In this document: positions 56,301 to 63,702 of the stretch, one piece after another
How the letters are laid out: each line of letters starts with the position of its first letter
How positions within the stretch are numbered: the stretch's first letter is position 1
From: Bacteroides xylanisolvens XB1A
GTDB lineage: Bacteria > Bacteroidota > Bacteroidia > Bacteroidales > Bacteroidaceae
Direction: 5' to 3'
Assembly (NCBI RefSeq): GCF_000210075.1
Contig: NC_021017.1
Coordinates: 2,630,519 to 2,694,518 of the forward strand
Length of the DNA stretch: 64,000 nucleotides
The notes under the pieces: generated by a model
The model's database searches: none
Told to the model about the DNA's origin: nothing
What the model saw: only the letters and a program-made list of their open reading frames with translations
Program-made: the position numbers and the translations under genes

Positions 56301-57311
56301 CGCGAGGGATTCGGACTGGGATTATCGCTTACGCGTTCGCTCATACACATGCACAAAGGGGAAATCCGGGTAGAAAGCGAAATCAACAAAGGTTCGGATT
56401 TTATCGTTACCCTGAATGTATCCGAGGATGCTTACAACCCCGATGAACGCTCGTCCGAGAACATCACGACCGAAGAAATACAGAAATATAACCAGCGAAT
56501 CAAGGAAACCATCGAACTCATTCCCGAAAAGCTGACCAACAAAGAAAAAGATCCTGCCCGGGAATCTATTATGATTGTGGAGGACAACAAAGAAATGAAT
56601 GATTACCTCGCCAGTATATTCAGCGAGAAATATGATATTATACGAGCGTATAATGGTGCAGAAGCCTGCAAGAAGATAGCCAAACAGCTGCCCAACCTCA
56701 TTATATCGGATTTAATGATGCCGGTGATGGACGGCCTGGAATTCACGGAACGTGTCAAACAGGACGTAACGACCAGCCATATCCCCGTTATCCTCCTGAC
56801 TGCAAAGACTGATGAGAACGACCATACGGAAGGTTATCTGCGTGGAGCCGATGCATATATCACCAAACCTTTCAACGCCAAGAATCTGGAACTGCTGGTA
56901 CAGAATATCCAAAAGAGCCGGAAACAGAGTATCGAGCACTTCAAACAGGCAGAGGAACTGAACATCAAGCAAATCACCAACAACCCGCGGGATGAAATAT
57001 TCATGAAAGAACTGATGGAACTGATTATGGCGAACCTCACCAAGGAAGACTTCGGAGTAACGGAAATCACAGCCCATCTCCGCATCAGTCGCAGCCTGTT
57101 GCACATGAAGCTGAAATCACTCACCGGATGCTCCATCACCCAATTCATACGGACCATCAAAATGAAAGAGGCTAAAACTCATTTACTGAATGGTATGAAT
57201 GTCTCCGAAGCATCATTTGCCGTCGGTATATCAGATCCGAACTACTTTACAAAGTGTTTCAAGAAAGAATTTAATATCACTCCGACAGAGTTTCTCAAGC
57301 AGTTGAAGTAG
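53301..57311 (+). CDS. Hybrid two-component system regulator (HTCS)
   Basis: This 1336-residue one-protein sensor-regulator has a signal peptide; a periplasmic double beta-propeller of Reg_prop repeats (about 25-650, units such as HGFIWFGTRNGLCRYDG and NIWVGTEYGIFVF); a YYY domain (about 690-760); and a transmembrane helix (about 768-790). A histidine kinase follows, with H-box ISHDLKTPLTLI (about 825) and ATP site NLLSNAFKYT, DNGRGIP and GFGLGLSL. A receiver domain (about 1087-1205) has the phospho-Asp in IISDLMMPVMDG, and an AraC-type helix-turn-helix ends the protein (about 1235-1336). HTCS proteins bind a specific oligosaccharide in the periplasm and switch on the adjacent locus, here the divergent GH51-sulfatase-GH43-sulfatase-GH2 operon. 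Confidence 0.95.
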   Translation: MRTTLLKFVLLFSLVLLNTSLSTGQIQYNNIRFKQLSIAEGLPHNTINAITQDNHGFIWFGTRNGLCRYDGYNINLFAHNEADSTSLRHNFITRLYNDSLRNILWISTDQGICSYNYETEDFSRYQIKGNTKDDVCFLNTSDGVLLAACSNGLYRYNEQDSLFVPFLLDEEKPHVRYLAEDGDKTLWIDTNKGLMRYSLEKKQFVSLPTLIQPFTQQCNNAVLISSNQLLFNTNNDFFVYHIQSNTLCNLSKDLEVKHFRCAATDHTGNIWVGTEYGIFVFNKLYQLIAHYEQSERDLSALNDSPIYSLYQDKAHNMWVGTYFGGVNYYIFGSDQFQIYPYGASFNHLSGKAVRQIINAPDNGLYIATEDGGLNYLNNKKEITRAERLHKQMQIYAKNIHSLWLDKDNSLWLGLFLKGALHYIPHLNRTVDYNLLSDEVSSGFCIIEDKNDHIWYGGPSGLFLIDKKKANSRPEKISSLRVFNLVQFNDSILWAGTRKGSIFQINTHTLKVTSLPILPHTDLYITYIYPDSHQRIWIGTDNNGLYVSDRNGSIIAFYSKEQLGSNAIKGIIEDEMSNVWVGTGNGLCCINSQTGSIDRYTTADGLPINQFNYSSACKKPDGELYFGTINGMISFYPEQVRSVNPRFNIALTAIWSNSEYMSPNNEKAFIPSSISELTEITLTHEQAQSLRLEYSGLNYQYTDNTQYAMKMEGIDKDWQFVGNQHQVRFSNLPSGRYILKIKASKDGIHWDETGQKDLAIRVLPPWWLSPGAYLVYALLFLLIIYAAYRYTKTRIILLMRLKTEHEQRVNIENMNQQKINFFTYISHDLKTPLTLILSPLQRLIQQPQISNNDKEKLEVIYRNANRMNYLINELLTFSKIEMKQMRISVRKGDIMHFLEELSHIFDIVAGEREIDFIVNLEDTEEEVWFSPSKLERILYNLLSNAFKYTQPGGYVKLSAKLIKEEKGTFVQISVKDNGRGIPKEAQEQIFESYYQVEKRDHREGFGLGLSLTRSLIHMHKGEIRVESEINKGSDFIVTLNVSEDAYNPDERSSENITTEEIQKYNQRIKETIELIPEKLTNKEKDPARESIMIVEDNKEMNDYLASIFSEKYDIIRAYNGAEACKKIAKQLPNLIISDLMMPVMDGLEFTERVKQDVTTSHIPVILLTAKTDENDHTEGYLRGADAYITKPFNAKNLELLVQNIQKSRKQSIEHFKQAEELNIKQITNNPRDEIFMKELMELIMANLTKEDFGVTEITAHLRISRSLLHMKLKSLTGCSITQFIRTIKMKEAKTHLLNGMNVSEASFAVGISDPNYFTKCFKKEFNITPTEFLKQLK

Positions 57312-57433
57312 AAGTTACCATGATAGAAATTCGATCTATCCTTAGACAGCGTATCAGCTATTAGTAGAAAAGTCCTTTTGCTCCCTTTGCAAAGATCTCT
57401 TCCCTTAATAGTAAAGTTGTCTTTGCCCTATTC

Positions 57434-57529
57434 CAAACTATAAATGCAAGTTCCGTTTATAAAATTGCAAGCTTTGTTTTTATAAACGGAACTTGCATTT
57501 ATAAAAACAAAGCTTGCATTTATAGTTTG
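57434..57529. repeat. Composite palindrome with mutually exclusive perfect hairpins
   Basis: Three perfect inverted repeats interlock. Hairpin 1 pairs 57440-57463 with 57479-57502 (24 bp, 15-nt loop). Hairpin 2 pairs 57467-57486 with 57498-57517 (20 bp, 11-nt loop). An outer stem pairs 57434-57450 with 57513-57529 (17 bp). Hairpins 1 and 2 share bases and cannot coexist. All are built from four copies of a TATAAATGCAAG-like unit. It lies between the convergent HTCS and SUMF1 genes, so termination in both directions is the simplest role. The remainder of 57312-57657 shows nothing else. Confidence 0.75.
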
Positions 57530-57657
57530 AAACGAAGGAAGACGAAGTTATCTAACCGGAAAAAGGAAGTTTGGTCTATATCAAAGAGAAGTTATCTATT
57601 AATAACCAACAGGCCAAATAGGTATATCCTGTACATCCGTCATTTGCTTGTTAAAAA

Positions 57658-59010
57658 TTACATAGATTCAGAGGTATCTATCCTTACAATTCGGAAACCT
57701 ACATTGGCATAACCTTGCGCACCTGTCCTTACATCATCTGATTTCTCGCTACGGCAATCGTCACGTTTGGAGTCCCAACTTCCACCTTTGACAATATACT
57801 GCCCGTTAGCATCAGTTGAAGTAGTCCACTCCCAGCAGTTTCCCCAAAAGTCAATGCCTCCACATGCACCTGTGGACTGTTTGTAAGCATCCACTGCTGT
57901 CAGTCCTGATTCAATGTGGTTAGCATTCATTGCCACATCTTTAGGCATGTGACCAGCACCAAGAATCCATTCTTCTTCATTGGGTAAACGGTAGATATGC
58001 TTGCTGTCCTGTGCTGTCAACCATTTGCAATAAGCTTTGGCATCATTCATCGTAATGTTCACAACCGGATAGTTGTCCTGTCCTTTTTCATAGGTAAATC
58101 CGGACTTGAAGGCGGCATACTCGGCATTGGTGACGGGTGCATAGCCGATATAAGCATTGGGAGCTGATGCGCCACGCAACACCATCCAAGCATCTTTCGG
58201 ATTCTCGTCCCTTCGAGGGTCGATGAAGCGAAGAAATTGCTGTTGGATGCGGGTTTCTCGATTCTGTACCATTTCGCCCACAATACCTTGCATGTGCTCC
58301 ACAATGCTGTAAGTCCGGGCTTCACGTTCCAGTTCACGGAGCTTGTTTTTCTTTCTGGCTACCACTTTGTCATACCGTACACACATCTGATCCAGCAATG
58401 CTTGTTTGTTGGCTTCCGTAGATTTCTTACGGTATTGAACGAATAGATTGTGTGTCTTGGAATCCATTTTGGGTCGTCCTTCCTCTACGAGTGGAGCACC
58501 GGGCTTGTCGAACTCTAACTCGCTCTCTACCAAATCATCGGGACTGATAAATTCTCCCAATTCCACCTTCTGATGCACACCGAAATAATGCGCCACGAGT
58601 CCGTCTCGGTAAATAGAGAGCCTGTATCCTCCGTAAAGGTTGCAAGGTAAGGTGGAAATGTAGTAGTCTTTTCCGGGTATAAATCCAGACTTGCTGCTTG
58701 AACTGTACGTTATAATGGTACTTGTATGTACCATATCATCGATTACAGTTTTTCCCTGGGCGGTCCTTTGGGTAGTCGCCGTACCTGCTAGCGGAAAGCC
58801 ATCGACACTTTCCAGTTCTACCTTTGTCACACCTATAAGCTGGAAATTGAATTTGATACCGCATCGGCTAGCCGAATGACCCTCATATCCATCCTCTTTA
58901 TCCGTTTGGTGGGTTGAAACCACGATTTTATCTTCTTTGTCATCGTCTTGCGCGGACACAGCAGTACCCGTCACAATGGCAATAGCCATTGCTAAAAATA
59001 TTTTTTTCAT
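57658..59010 (-). CDS. SUMF1/FGE-like domain protein, secreted (copy 2)
   Basis: This 450-residue exported protein has a signal peptide (to VSAQ) and no lipobox. Its N-terminal beta-rich domain (about 45-165, FQLIGVTKVELESVDGFPLAG and GGYRLSIYRDGLVAHYFGV in part) is fimbrillin-like. A helical linker (about 190-265) and a C-terminal SUMF1 domain (about 275-445) follow, with NAEYAAFK, YRLPNEEEWILGAG, FWGNCWEWT and GGSWDSKRDDCRSEK. In formylglycine-generating enzyme the last block has two catalytic Cys; here the first is Ser414 and only Cys419 remains, so sulfatase maturation is unlikely. It is the last gene of the ECF operon and a close tandem paralogue of the next entry. Confidence 0.8.
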   Translation of the reverse strand: MKKIFLAMAIAIVTGTAVSAQDDDKEDKIVVSTHQTDKEDGYEGHSASRCGIKFNFQLIGVTKVELESVDGFPLAGTATTQRTAQGKTVIDDMVHTSTIITYSSSSKSGFIPGKDYYISTLPCNLYGGYRLSIYRDGLVAHYFGVHQKVELGEFISPDDLVESELEFDKPGAPLVEEGRPKMDSKTHNLFVQYRKKSTEANKQALLDQMCVRYDKVVARKKNKLRELEREARTYSIVEHMQGIVGEMVQNRETRIQQQFLRFIDPRRDENPKDAWMVLRGASAPNAYIGYAPVTNAEYAAFKSGFTYEKGQDNYPVVNITMNDAKAYCKWLTAQDSKHIYRLPNEEEWILGAGHMPKDVAMNANHIESGLTAVDAYKQSTGACGGIDFWGNCWEWTTSTDANGQYIVKGGSWDSKRDDCRSEKSDDVRTGAQGYANVGFRIVRIDTSESM

Positions 59011-59030
59011 ATTCGTATGTTATTAGGGAA

Positions 59031-60461
59031 TTAAATGAAATCTGTTCTTACGACTCTGAAACCGACATTGGTATATCCTTGTGTACCAATTCTTACCACA
59101 TCCGATTTTTCACTACGGCAATCGTCTCGTTCAGAATCCCAACTGCCGCCTTTGATGATGTATTGTCCATTTGCATCTGTGGATGAAGTCCATTCCCAGC
59201 AGTTGCCCCAGAAGTCGATACCACCACAAGCACCCGTTGTCTGGCTGTAAGCATCTACCGCTGTCAGTCCCGTCTCCACACGACCTGCGTTCATCGTAAC
59301 ATCTTTCGGCATGTGTCCGGCTCCAAGAACCCATTCCTCGTCGGTCGGCAAACGGTAGTTATGCAAATTGTCTTTTGCTATAAGCCAATCGCAATAAGCC
59401 GTGGCTTCAGCTATGGTTATATATACTACCGGATAATTGTCCTGTCCTTCATTATAGGTGAAGTCTTCTTTAAAGGCAGCATATTCTGCATTGGTTACCG
59501 GTGCATAACCGATGTAGGCATTGGGAGCTGACGCACCTCGCAACACCATCCATGCGTCATTGGGATTGTCGTCGTTTCGAGGATCGATGAGTCGCAGAAA
59601 CTGCTGTTCGAGTCGGACGTCTCGATTCTCAACCATCTCATCCACAATCTCCTGCATTTCTTCCACCACATCCGGGGTCAAAGCTTCTCTCTCCAGCTCG
59701 CGGAGCTTGGCTTTCTTTCGAGCCACTACCTTGTCGTAACGAATTCCCATCTGATTCAATAATGCCTGCTTGTTTTCTTCCGTTTGGTTCTGTTGGTATT
59801 GGCGGAGAAGGGCTGTAGTTGTGGCATCCAGTTCCGGACGCTCTTCTTCTACGAGCGGCGCATCCGGGTCGTCAAATTCCAGTTCGCTTTCTGCCAAATC
59901 ACCGGGGGTTATGAATGTGCCCGGTTCTACAGTCTGATGCACTCCAAAATAGTGGGCAACCAGTCCGTCCTTGTAAATGGAAAGCCGGTATCCTCCGTAG
60001 AGGTCGCAAGGCAAGGTGAAAATAGAGTAGTCTTTTCCCGGAGTGAAACCGTTTTCATCGGGAGCATTGAAAACCAAAATGGAACCGGCATTTTCCGCTT
60101 CGCCGATAACCGGCTGTCCCGTCTCGTCCCATTGGATGCCAACAGTTCCGGACAAGGCATAACCGTCTACACTTTCCAGTTCTATCCTGGTTACTCCCGA
60201 CAGTTGAAAATTTAGCTTTAAGCCACTGTAGAGCTTGTGAAGCTCCAGTGAATTAGGGCAGTTTACTATTGAAAAACCTTTTTCATCATATCCATCATTT
60301 CCTGCCTTTTGTTCAGCAAGAACAATTAGGGTAGGATTTTCATCACTGAAATTCAGTTCCTCTTCGTTTACCAGGTTTTCATTATCACACGAAGTTAGGG
60401 TAAACATCACAAGGAACGATAAACCAAATATGCTAAATGTTTTTAATCTCATAATCTTCAA
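59031..60461 (-). CDS. SUMF1/FGE-like domain lipoprotein (copy 1)
   Basis: This 476-residue protein has the same plan as copy 2 but carries a lipoprotein signal (FTLTSCDNE) and an acidic N-terminal stretch. The fimbrillin-like domain, helical linker and SUMF1 domain line up throughout, with long identical runs such as the 59510-59560 region (DAWMVLRGASAPNAYIGYAP). The catalytic-Cys block again has Ser443 and Cys448. One copy anchored and one soluble suggests division of labour. The start could be Met1 or Met4 (MRLKTF). It lies 1 bp from the upstream Spy-like gene's stop and 20 bp from copy 2. Confidence 0.8.
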   Translation of the reverse strand: MKIMRLKTFSIFGLSFLVMFTLTSCDNENLVNEEELNFSDENPTLIVLAEQKAGNDGYDEKGFSIVNCPNSLELHKLYSGLKLNFQLSGVTRIELESVDGYALSGTVGIQWDETGQPVIGEAENAGSILVFNAPDENGFTPGKDYSIFTLPCDLYGGYRLSIYKDGLVAHYFGVHQTVEPGTFITPGDLAESELEFDDPDAPLVEEERPELDATTTALLRQYQQNQTEENKQALLNQMGIRYDKVVARKKAKLRELEREALTPDVVEEMQEIVDEMVENRDVRLEQQFLRLIDPRNDDNPNDAWMVLRGASAPNAYIGYAPVTNAEYAAFKEDFTYNEGQDNYPVVYITIAEATAYCDWLIAKDNLHNYRLPTDEEWVLGAGHMPKDVTMNAGRVETGLTAVDAYSQTTGACGGIDFWGNCWEWTSSTDANGQYIIKGGSWDSERDDCRSEKSDVVRIGTQGYTNVGFRVVRTDFI

Positions 60462-60905
60462 TTATTTACGGTTTTCTTTATTTTGAGAGCGATGAAACAG
60501 GCGATTCATCATCTTTCTTTCCAATTCATATACTCTCTCAATTTGTTTGGGTGTCAAAAATTTGCTGTATTTCAAATAATACCTTTTCCTTAGGTCAAGT
60601 ATCTTTTGACTATGAGTGAATCTTTCATTCATTGCCTGTTCAGCTTCTTTATCCGAAAGATGGGAAGCGTCTCTTTTAGGACGGGGCCCCAATGCCCAAA
60701 TATCTTTCTGGAATTGGCAGAAAGTTTCTACAAACTGCTTGGCTGTCGTATCATCCATCGCCATCTCATCGGCAATAAAATGAGCTTGGGCTTCAGCCAA
60801 CTGTTCCCGAGTCATACGCTGTCGTTCGCTCTTCTGGGCATAAGTACTCACATTAAAAGTAATCATTGCTACTGCAAGTACAAGAATTTTAATCATATTC
60901 TTCAT
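60462..60905 (-). CDS. Periplasmic Spy/CpxP-like helical protein
   Basis: This 147-residue protein has a signal peptide (MITFNVSTYAQ) and an all-helical charged body. The segment FLTPKQIERVYELERKM (about 115-131) resembles the LTxxQ repeat of Spy/CpxP/ZraP/CnrX-type proteins, which act as periplasmic chaperones or metal sensors. It lies 14 bp after the anti-sigma candidate and directly before the SUMF1 genes. Its place between anti-sigma and effectors is like CnrX in the CnrYXH nickel/cobalt system. That role is inferred. Confidence 0.6.
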   Translation of the reverse strand: MKNMIKILVLAVAMITFNVSTYAQKSERQRMTREQLAEAQAHFIADEMAMDDTTAKQFVETFCQFQKDIWALGPRPKRDASHLSDKEAEQAMNERFTHSQKILDLRKRYYLKYSKFLTPKQIERVYELERKMMNRLFHRSQNKENRK

Positions 60906-60919
60906 GTCTGTTTGTTTTT

Positions 60920-61249
60920 TTATTCGTTCATAAACAAATCGTTCTGATAGGTTGCAAACAGGTAATCCTGATCACTACTGCTCAAATTGGCAAACGCCTT
61001 TTCAACATCTTCAAAATTATTCCTTGGATGATGGGGCAATAGGTTGAAGACAATTAATAGTGCAATACTTGCTGCCACAAGTCCTCCCGTTACAGAATAC
61101 CAAAGACGAAAGTTGCGTTTGGGTCTAGAAGGCTGCATCTCCTGTTTTACAGTTTCCCATACGTTGTTTTCTATATCATCCAAGAAACTATCGGGTGTGG
61201 TATAGGGCAGACGCTTACCTATGCGGTTGAAATCAAAATCTTCTTTCAT
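60920..61249 (-). CDS. Single-pass membrane protein, probable anti-sigma factor
   Basis: This 109-residue protein has a cytoplasmic N-terminal part (about 1-48, with YTTPDSFLDDIENNVWETVKQ in part), one transmembrane helix (about 50-70, VTGGLVAASIALLIVFNLL) and a short periplasmic tail. There is no ZAS zinc motif. The size, topology and position 4 bp after an ECF sigma gene are those of CnrY- or FecR-N-like anti-sigma factors. The short acidic tail, ASSSDQDYLFATY-like, could contact the periplasmic partner encoded next. Confidence 0.7.
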   Translation of the reverse strand: MKEDFDFNRIGKRLPYTTPDSFLDDIENNVWETVKQEMQPSRPKRNFRLWYSVTGGLVAASIALLIVFNLLPHHPRNNFEDVEKAFANLSSSDQDYLFATYQNDLFMNE

Positions 61250-61253
61250 ACAT

Positions 61254-61796
61254 CTAATTGTTTGAATTCATATATTTAATAATCTTATCTTTGGCAATAT
61301 GATAACTGGACTTTACACCATCTGCTGTTGAACCGATGATTCCGGCAATCTCGTCATATCCCAAATCGTCATAGTATCGTAAGTTAAAAGCCAACTGTTG
61401 CTTAGTTGGCAACGTTAAAATAGCTTTTTGTAGTTTCACGACTTCCAAATCGCTGTAGTCTACATATTCGTCGGCTATCAGACTGTCTAACTCGTCTACA
61501 GAGTCATTCAACGATACCCGATCGTCTCGATACCGGTTTAGAAGACGCAAGGCTTCGTTGGTGGCAATCCGGTATACCCAAGATCGGAAAGAACATTCGC
61601 CCTTAAAATCGGACAGCGACCGGAATATCCTTACAAAAGTTTCTTGCGTTGCGTCTTGTGCGTCCTCATGAACCACTACCAACCTTCGGATATGCCAATA
61701 AACTGCATCCTTATACTTTGCCATCAGACAACGAAATCCTTTTTCCGGTTCTTTAGCTGCTATCATCACCAGTTCCCGGTCATCCTTCATTTTCAT
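61254..61796 (-). CDS. ECF-type RNA polymerase sigma factor
   Basis: This 180-residue sigma-70 family protein has region 2 (about 22-90, with DAQDATQETFVRIFRSL and FRSWVYRIATNEALRLLNRYR) and region 4 (about 120-175, LPTKQQLAFNLRYYDDLGYDEIAGIIGSTADGVKSSYHIAKDKI in part). The start overlaps the end of the small lipoprotein gene by 17 bp (11 bp if the second Met at 61790 is used), implying translational coupling. It probably directs transcription of its own operon. Confidence in the ECF call is high; the regulon is unknown. Confidence 0.93.
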   Translation of the reverse strand: MKMKDDRELVMIAAKEPEKGFRCLMAKYKDAVYWHIRRLVVVHEDAQDATQETFVRIFRSLSDFKGECSFRSWVYRIATNEALRLLNRYRDDRVSLNDSVDELDSLIADEYVDYSDLEVVKLQKAILTLPTKQQLAFNLRYYDDLGYDEIAGIIGSTADGVKSSYHIAKDKIIKYMNSNN

Positions 61797-61989
61797 AAAC
61801 AGCAGGTTTTGACACCACCCAACATTCGGTAGGAAGAAAGTTATACAAGGTCGTATCGGTTATCCGTTGCGTAACGACAAAACAATGTTTGCGATGGTGA
61901 TGGCGGTGGGACCGGCGCACGGTCACACATGATTGCAGCAAAAACATAACAGCCATTCCTAAAACCAGTAATTTCCAAATCCGCTTCAT
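61780..61989 (-). CDS. Small His-rich lipoprotein
   Basis: This 69-residue protein has a lipoprotein signal (VMFLLQSCVTV, Cys at about 20) and then a basic, His-rich run (RRSHRHHHRKHC, about 25-36) that could bind metal or negatively charged envelope polymers. No family is recognised. It lies 3 bp after the preceding small secreted gene and overlaps the sigma start. Confidence 0.6.
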   Translation of the reverse strand: MKRIWKLLVLGMAVMFLLQSCVTVRRSHRHHHRKHCFVVTQRITDTTLYNFLPTECWVVSKPAVYENEG

Positions 61990-61992
61990 ACA

Positions 61993-62364
61993 CTATTGTC
62001 TTTTTATATACACTTTCTTTTTTCCTTTGATAATAAGTTGTATAGGCTTTTTTTTATCCATAGCGAAAGCATCAAGTTCAGCTTCTGCCGCGGCCATGCT
62101 AAGTCTCGTCATTTTTGCATATTGCCTGATGCCTAGGTGCTTATGCGTTTCCAAGTAAGCTATAGCCATTGCCAATCGTTCCTTTTGATTAAAAGGGTTG
62201 CTGACATAAGATGTCACGTCAGGTTGAACCACAACAGTCACCACCCGATCAGGACGATAATAATAATGCCGATGCCAATGTTGTGCATTTGCGGATCCGC
62301 AAACCAGCGCCATCGCAACTACCAGTATTCCTGTTTTCCATTTTATCGTTGTACACATAGTCAT
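61993..62364 (-). CDS. Small secreted protein of unknown function, first gene of ECF operon
   Basis: This 123-residue protein has a signal peptide (VCGSANAQ) followed by a His/Tyr-rich segment (HWHRHYYYRPDR, about 29-40). A compact helical domain (about 60-100, LGIRQYAKMTRLSMAAAEAELDAFA in part) follows, resembling a helix-turn-helix fold although exported, and a Lys-rich tail. No known family is recognised. His-rich segments in this and the next gene suggest metal contact. It starts the operon; upstream the minus strand reads TTTACAAGG and, 14 bp on, CGTC, a loose resemblance to an ECF promoter. Confidence 0.6.
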   Translation of the reverse strand: MTMCTTIKWKTGILVVAMALVCGSANAQHWHRHYYYRPDRVVTVVVQPDVTSYVSNPFNQKERLAMAIAYLETHKHLGIRQYAKMTRLSMAAAEAELDAFAMDKKKPIQLIIKGKKKVYIKRQ

Positions 62365-62696
62365 TTATCTTATCTCGTTATACATTCATGTTCCACGTAC
62401 CTTTTCGTGAGCTCAACCGAATGGACGTTCTATATAAAAGACCTTGTAAAAGAATAAAAGTAAAATAGAAGAAGTGATTTTTTCAGTTTCCTCTATTAAG
62501 AGTCTACTTAAAAAAGTCGATAAATTTAAAAACCGAGGTTCATTCGATAGATTTTTCCCAATCAAAGTCCCTTTAAAAAAGATAGGTTATTGGATGATAA
62601 CAGAAAAAGGGAAATCTATTCTGTCATAAGACAGAGCCGTAAGTTAATTTAAGCGGTATAAACGCCAACGGAATGTCGGCTGCAAATAAAAACAAC
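62365..62696. other. Intergenic region between ECF operon and next glycan locus
   Basis: No gene is supported. There is a small hairpin CTGTC-ATAA-GACAG (62621-62634) and an imperfect inverted pair GATAGATTT (62546-62554) with AAATCTATT (62612-62620). The ECF-operon promoter should lie in about 62380-62460. Confidence 0.6.
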
Positions 62697-62744
62697 ATCG
62701 CCAGGAACTAGCTAACAAATGCTGTAAGCTAATTCACTGGCGAT
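62697..62744 (-). terminator. Terminator of the right-hand glycan locus
   Basis: ATCGCCAG (62697-62704) pairs with CTGGCGAT (62737-62744), with inner GAA/TTC and TAGCT/AGCTA stems separated by single-base bulges. On the minus strand the stem is followed by GTTGTTTTTATT. It lies 26 bp after the stop at 62771. Confidence 0.8.
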
Positions 62745-62770
62745 AAAAACTATATCAACTAATACCTATT

Positions 62771-63673
62771 CTACCACTCCTGGAAACGTAAATCGGCTTC
62801 TGGATTCTGACGACGAATCAGTTCCTCGTCAACCTGATAAGTGACGCCACCTTTCGTGTACTTATAAGAAAGCGTAAACTTTGGCTGCTTTCCTACAAAT
62901 TCCAACGATTCGGCTGCAGGATCTAATGAGGCGGACGCATCTATGATAGCAACACTTCCTCCGGCTTCGATAGTAACGCTTCCGTCCGGATTGACTGTCA
63001 GATTTACCGACTCATTATTTTCCAATGTGTTTCCGAAACCCGGTCTGCGTACTTTGTTTCTACCTAACGAAACAAAGTCGCGGGTCATATTCTGACTCAA
63101 ATCCTTGTTATTGTATTCAGTCACCTGCTGGGTGGATAAGTTAGTAACTTTCCCTTTCACAAAGTATGTCCCATGATACTGGCTGACGAACTTGACAACT
63201 ACAATGCTGTAATCCTTCAACTGACCGTTCACGTCGGTACTTACTTCATCCTGATTATGATCGACCAGCCGGAAAGGGATGGCATAATGCTTATCCAAAG
63301 CGGCATCGTCATTATAGAAAGCATCGGAGAAAGTCACTTTCACATCTGCTATTGCCAGATTCGGATTGCTAATTGTCATCTTGTTCGGATTAGCCAACTG
63401 ATAATAGTTTTCCGGCATCAGTGTCAAGCCCGTACCATCCAGTAAAGACGGATCGATCTCAAACGTAGCCCAATCATCGGTATGCACCTCTCTTTTACCG
63501 CCAATAGCCACTCCCACCTTTATCGACATATCTGTATCGGCTACCAGTGTCCGCAGAGGTTTTTGCGAAGCAAAGTACACAGAACTCTTATCGTAGTCCT
63601 TTTCATAATCGTCATAACAAGCAGTCATCAGAACGCTTATCAGCCCTATCCATAATATATTTAGTCTTTTCAT
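62771..63673 (-). CDS. DUF1735/DUF4361-type surface glycan-binding lipoprotein
   Basis: This 300-residue lipoprotein (LMTACYDDYEKDYD) has an N-terminal DUF1735-like domain (about 25-150, SSVYFASQKPLRTLV, YAIPFRLVDHNQDEVS) and a C-terminal DUF4361-like beta domain (about 160-300, YHGTYFVKGKV, FTLSYKYTKGGVTYQVDEELIRRQNP in part). Such proteins follow susD in many Bacteroides loci, including loci for host glycans and for plant polymers, and bind glycan at the surface. It lies 29 bp after the susD stop. The substrate is unknown because the rest of the locus is outside the window. Confidence 0.8.
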   Translation of the reverse strand: MKRLNILWIGLISVLMTACYDDYEKDYDKSSVYFASQKPLRTLVADTDMSIKVGVAIGGKREVHTDDWATFEIDPSLLDGTGLTLMPENYYQLANPNKMTISNPNLAIADVKVTFSDAFYNDDAALDKHYAIPFRLVDHNQDEVSTDVNGQLKDYSIVVVKFVSQYHGTYFVKGKVTNLSTQQVTEYNNKDLSQNMTRDFVSLGRNKVRRPGFGNTLENNESVNLTVNPDGSVTIEAGGSVAIIDASASLDPAAESLEFVGKQPKFTLSYKYTKGGVTYQVDEELIRRQNPEADLRFQEW

Positions 63674-63702
63674 TGTAAATAAGTATTTATATCAACAGCA
63701 CG

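Noticed and set aside
46384-60461. SUMF1 proteins as maturation factors for the adjacent sulfatases
   Set aside because: Both sulfatases are Ser-type, which needs anSME, and the SUMF1 proteins lack one of the two FGE cysteines.
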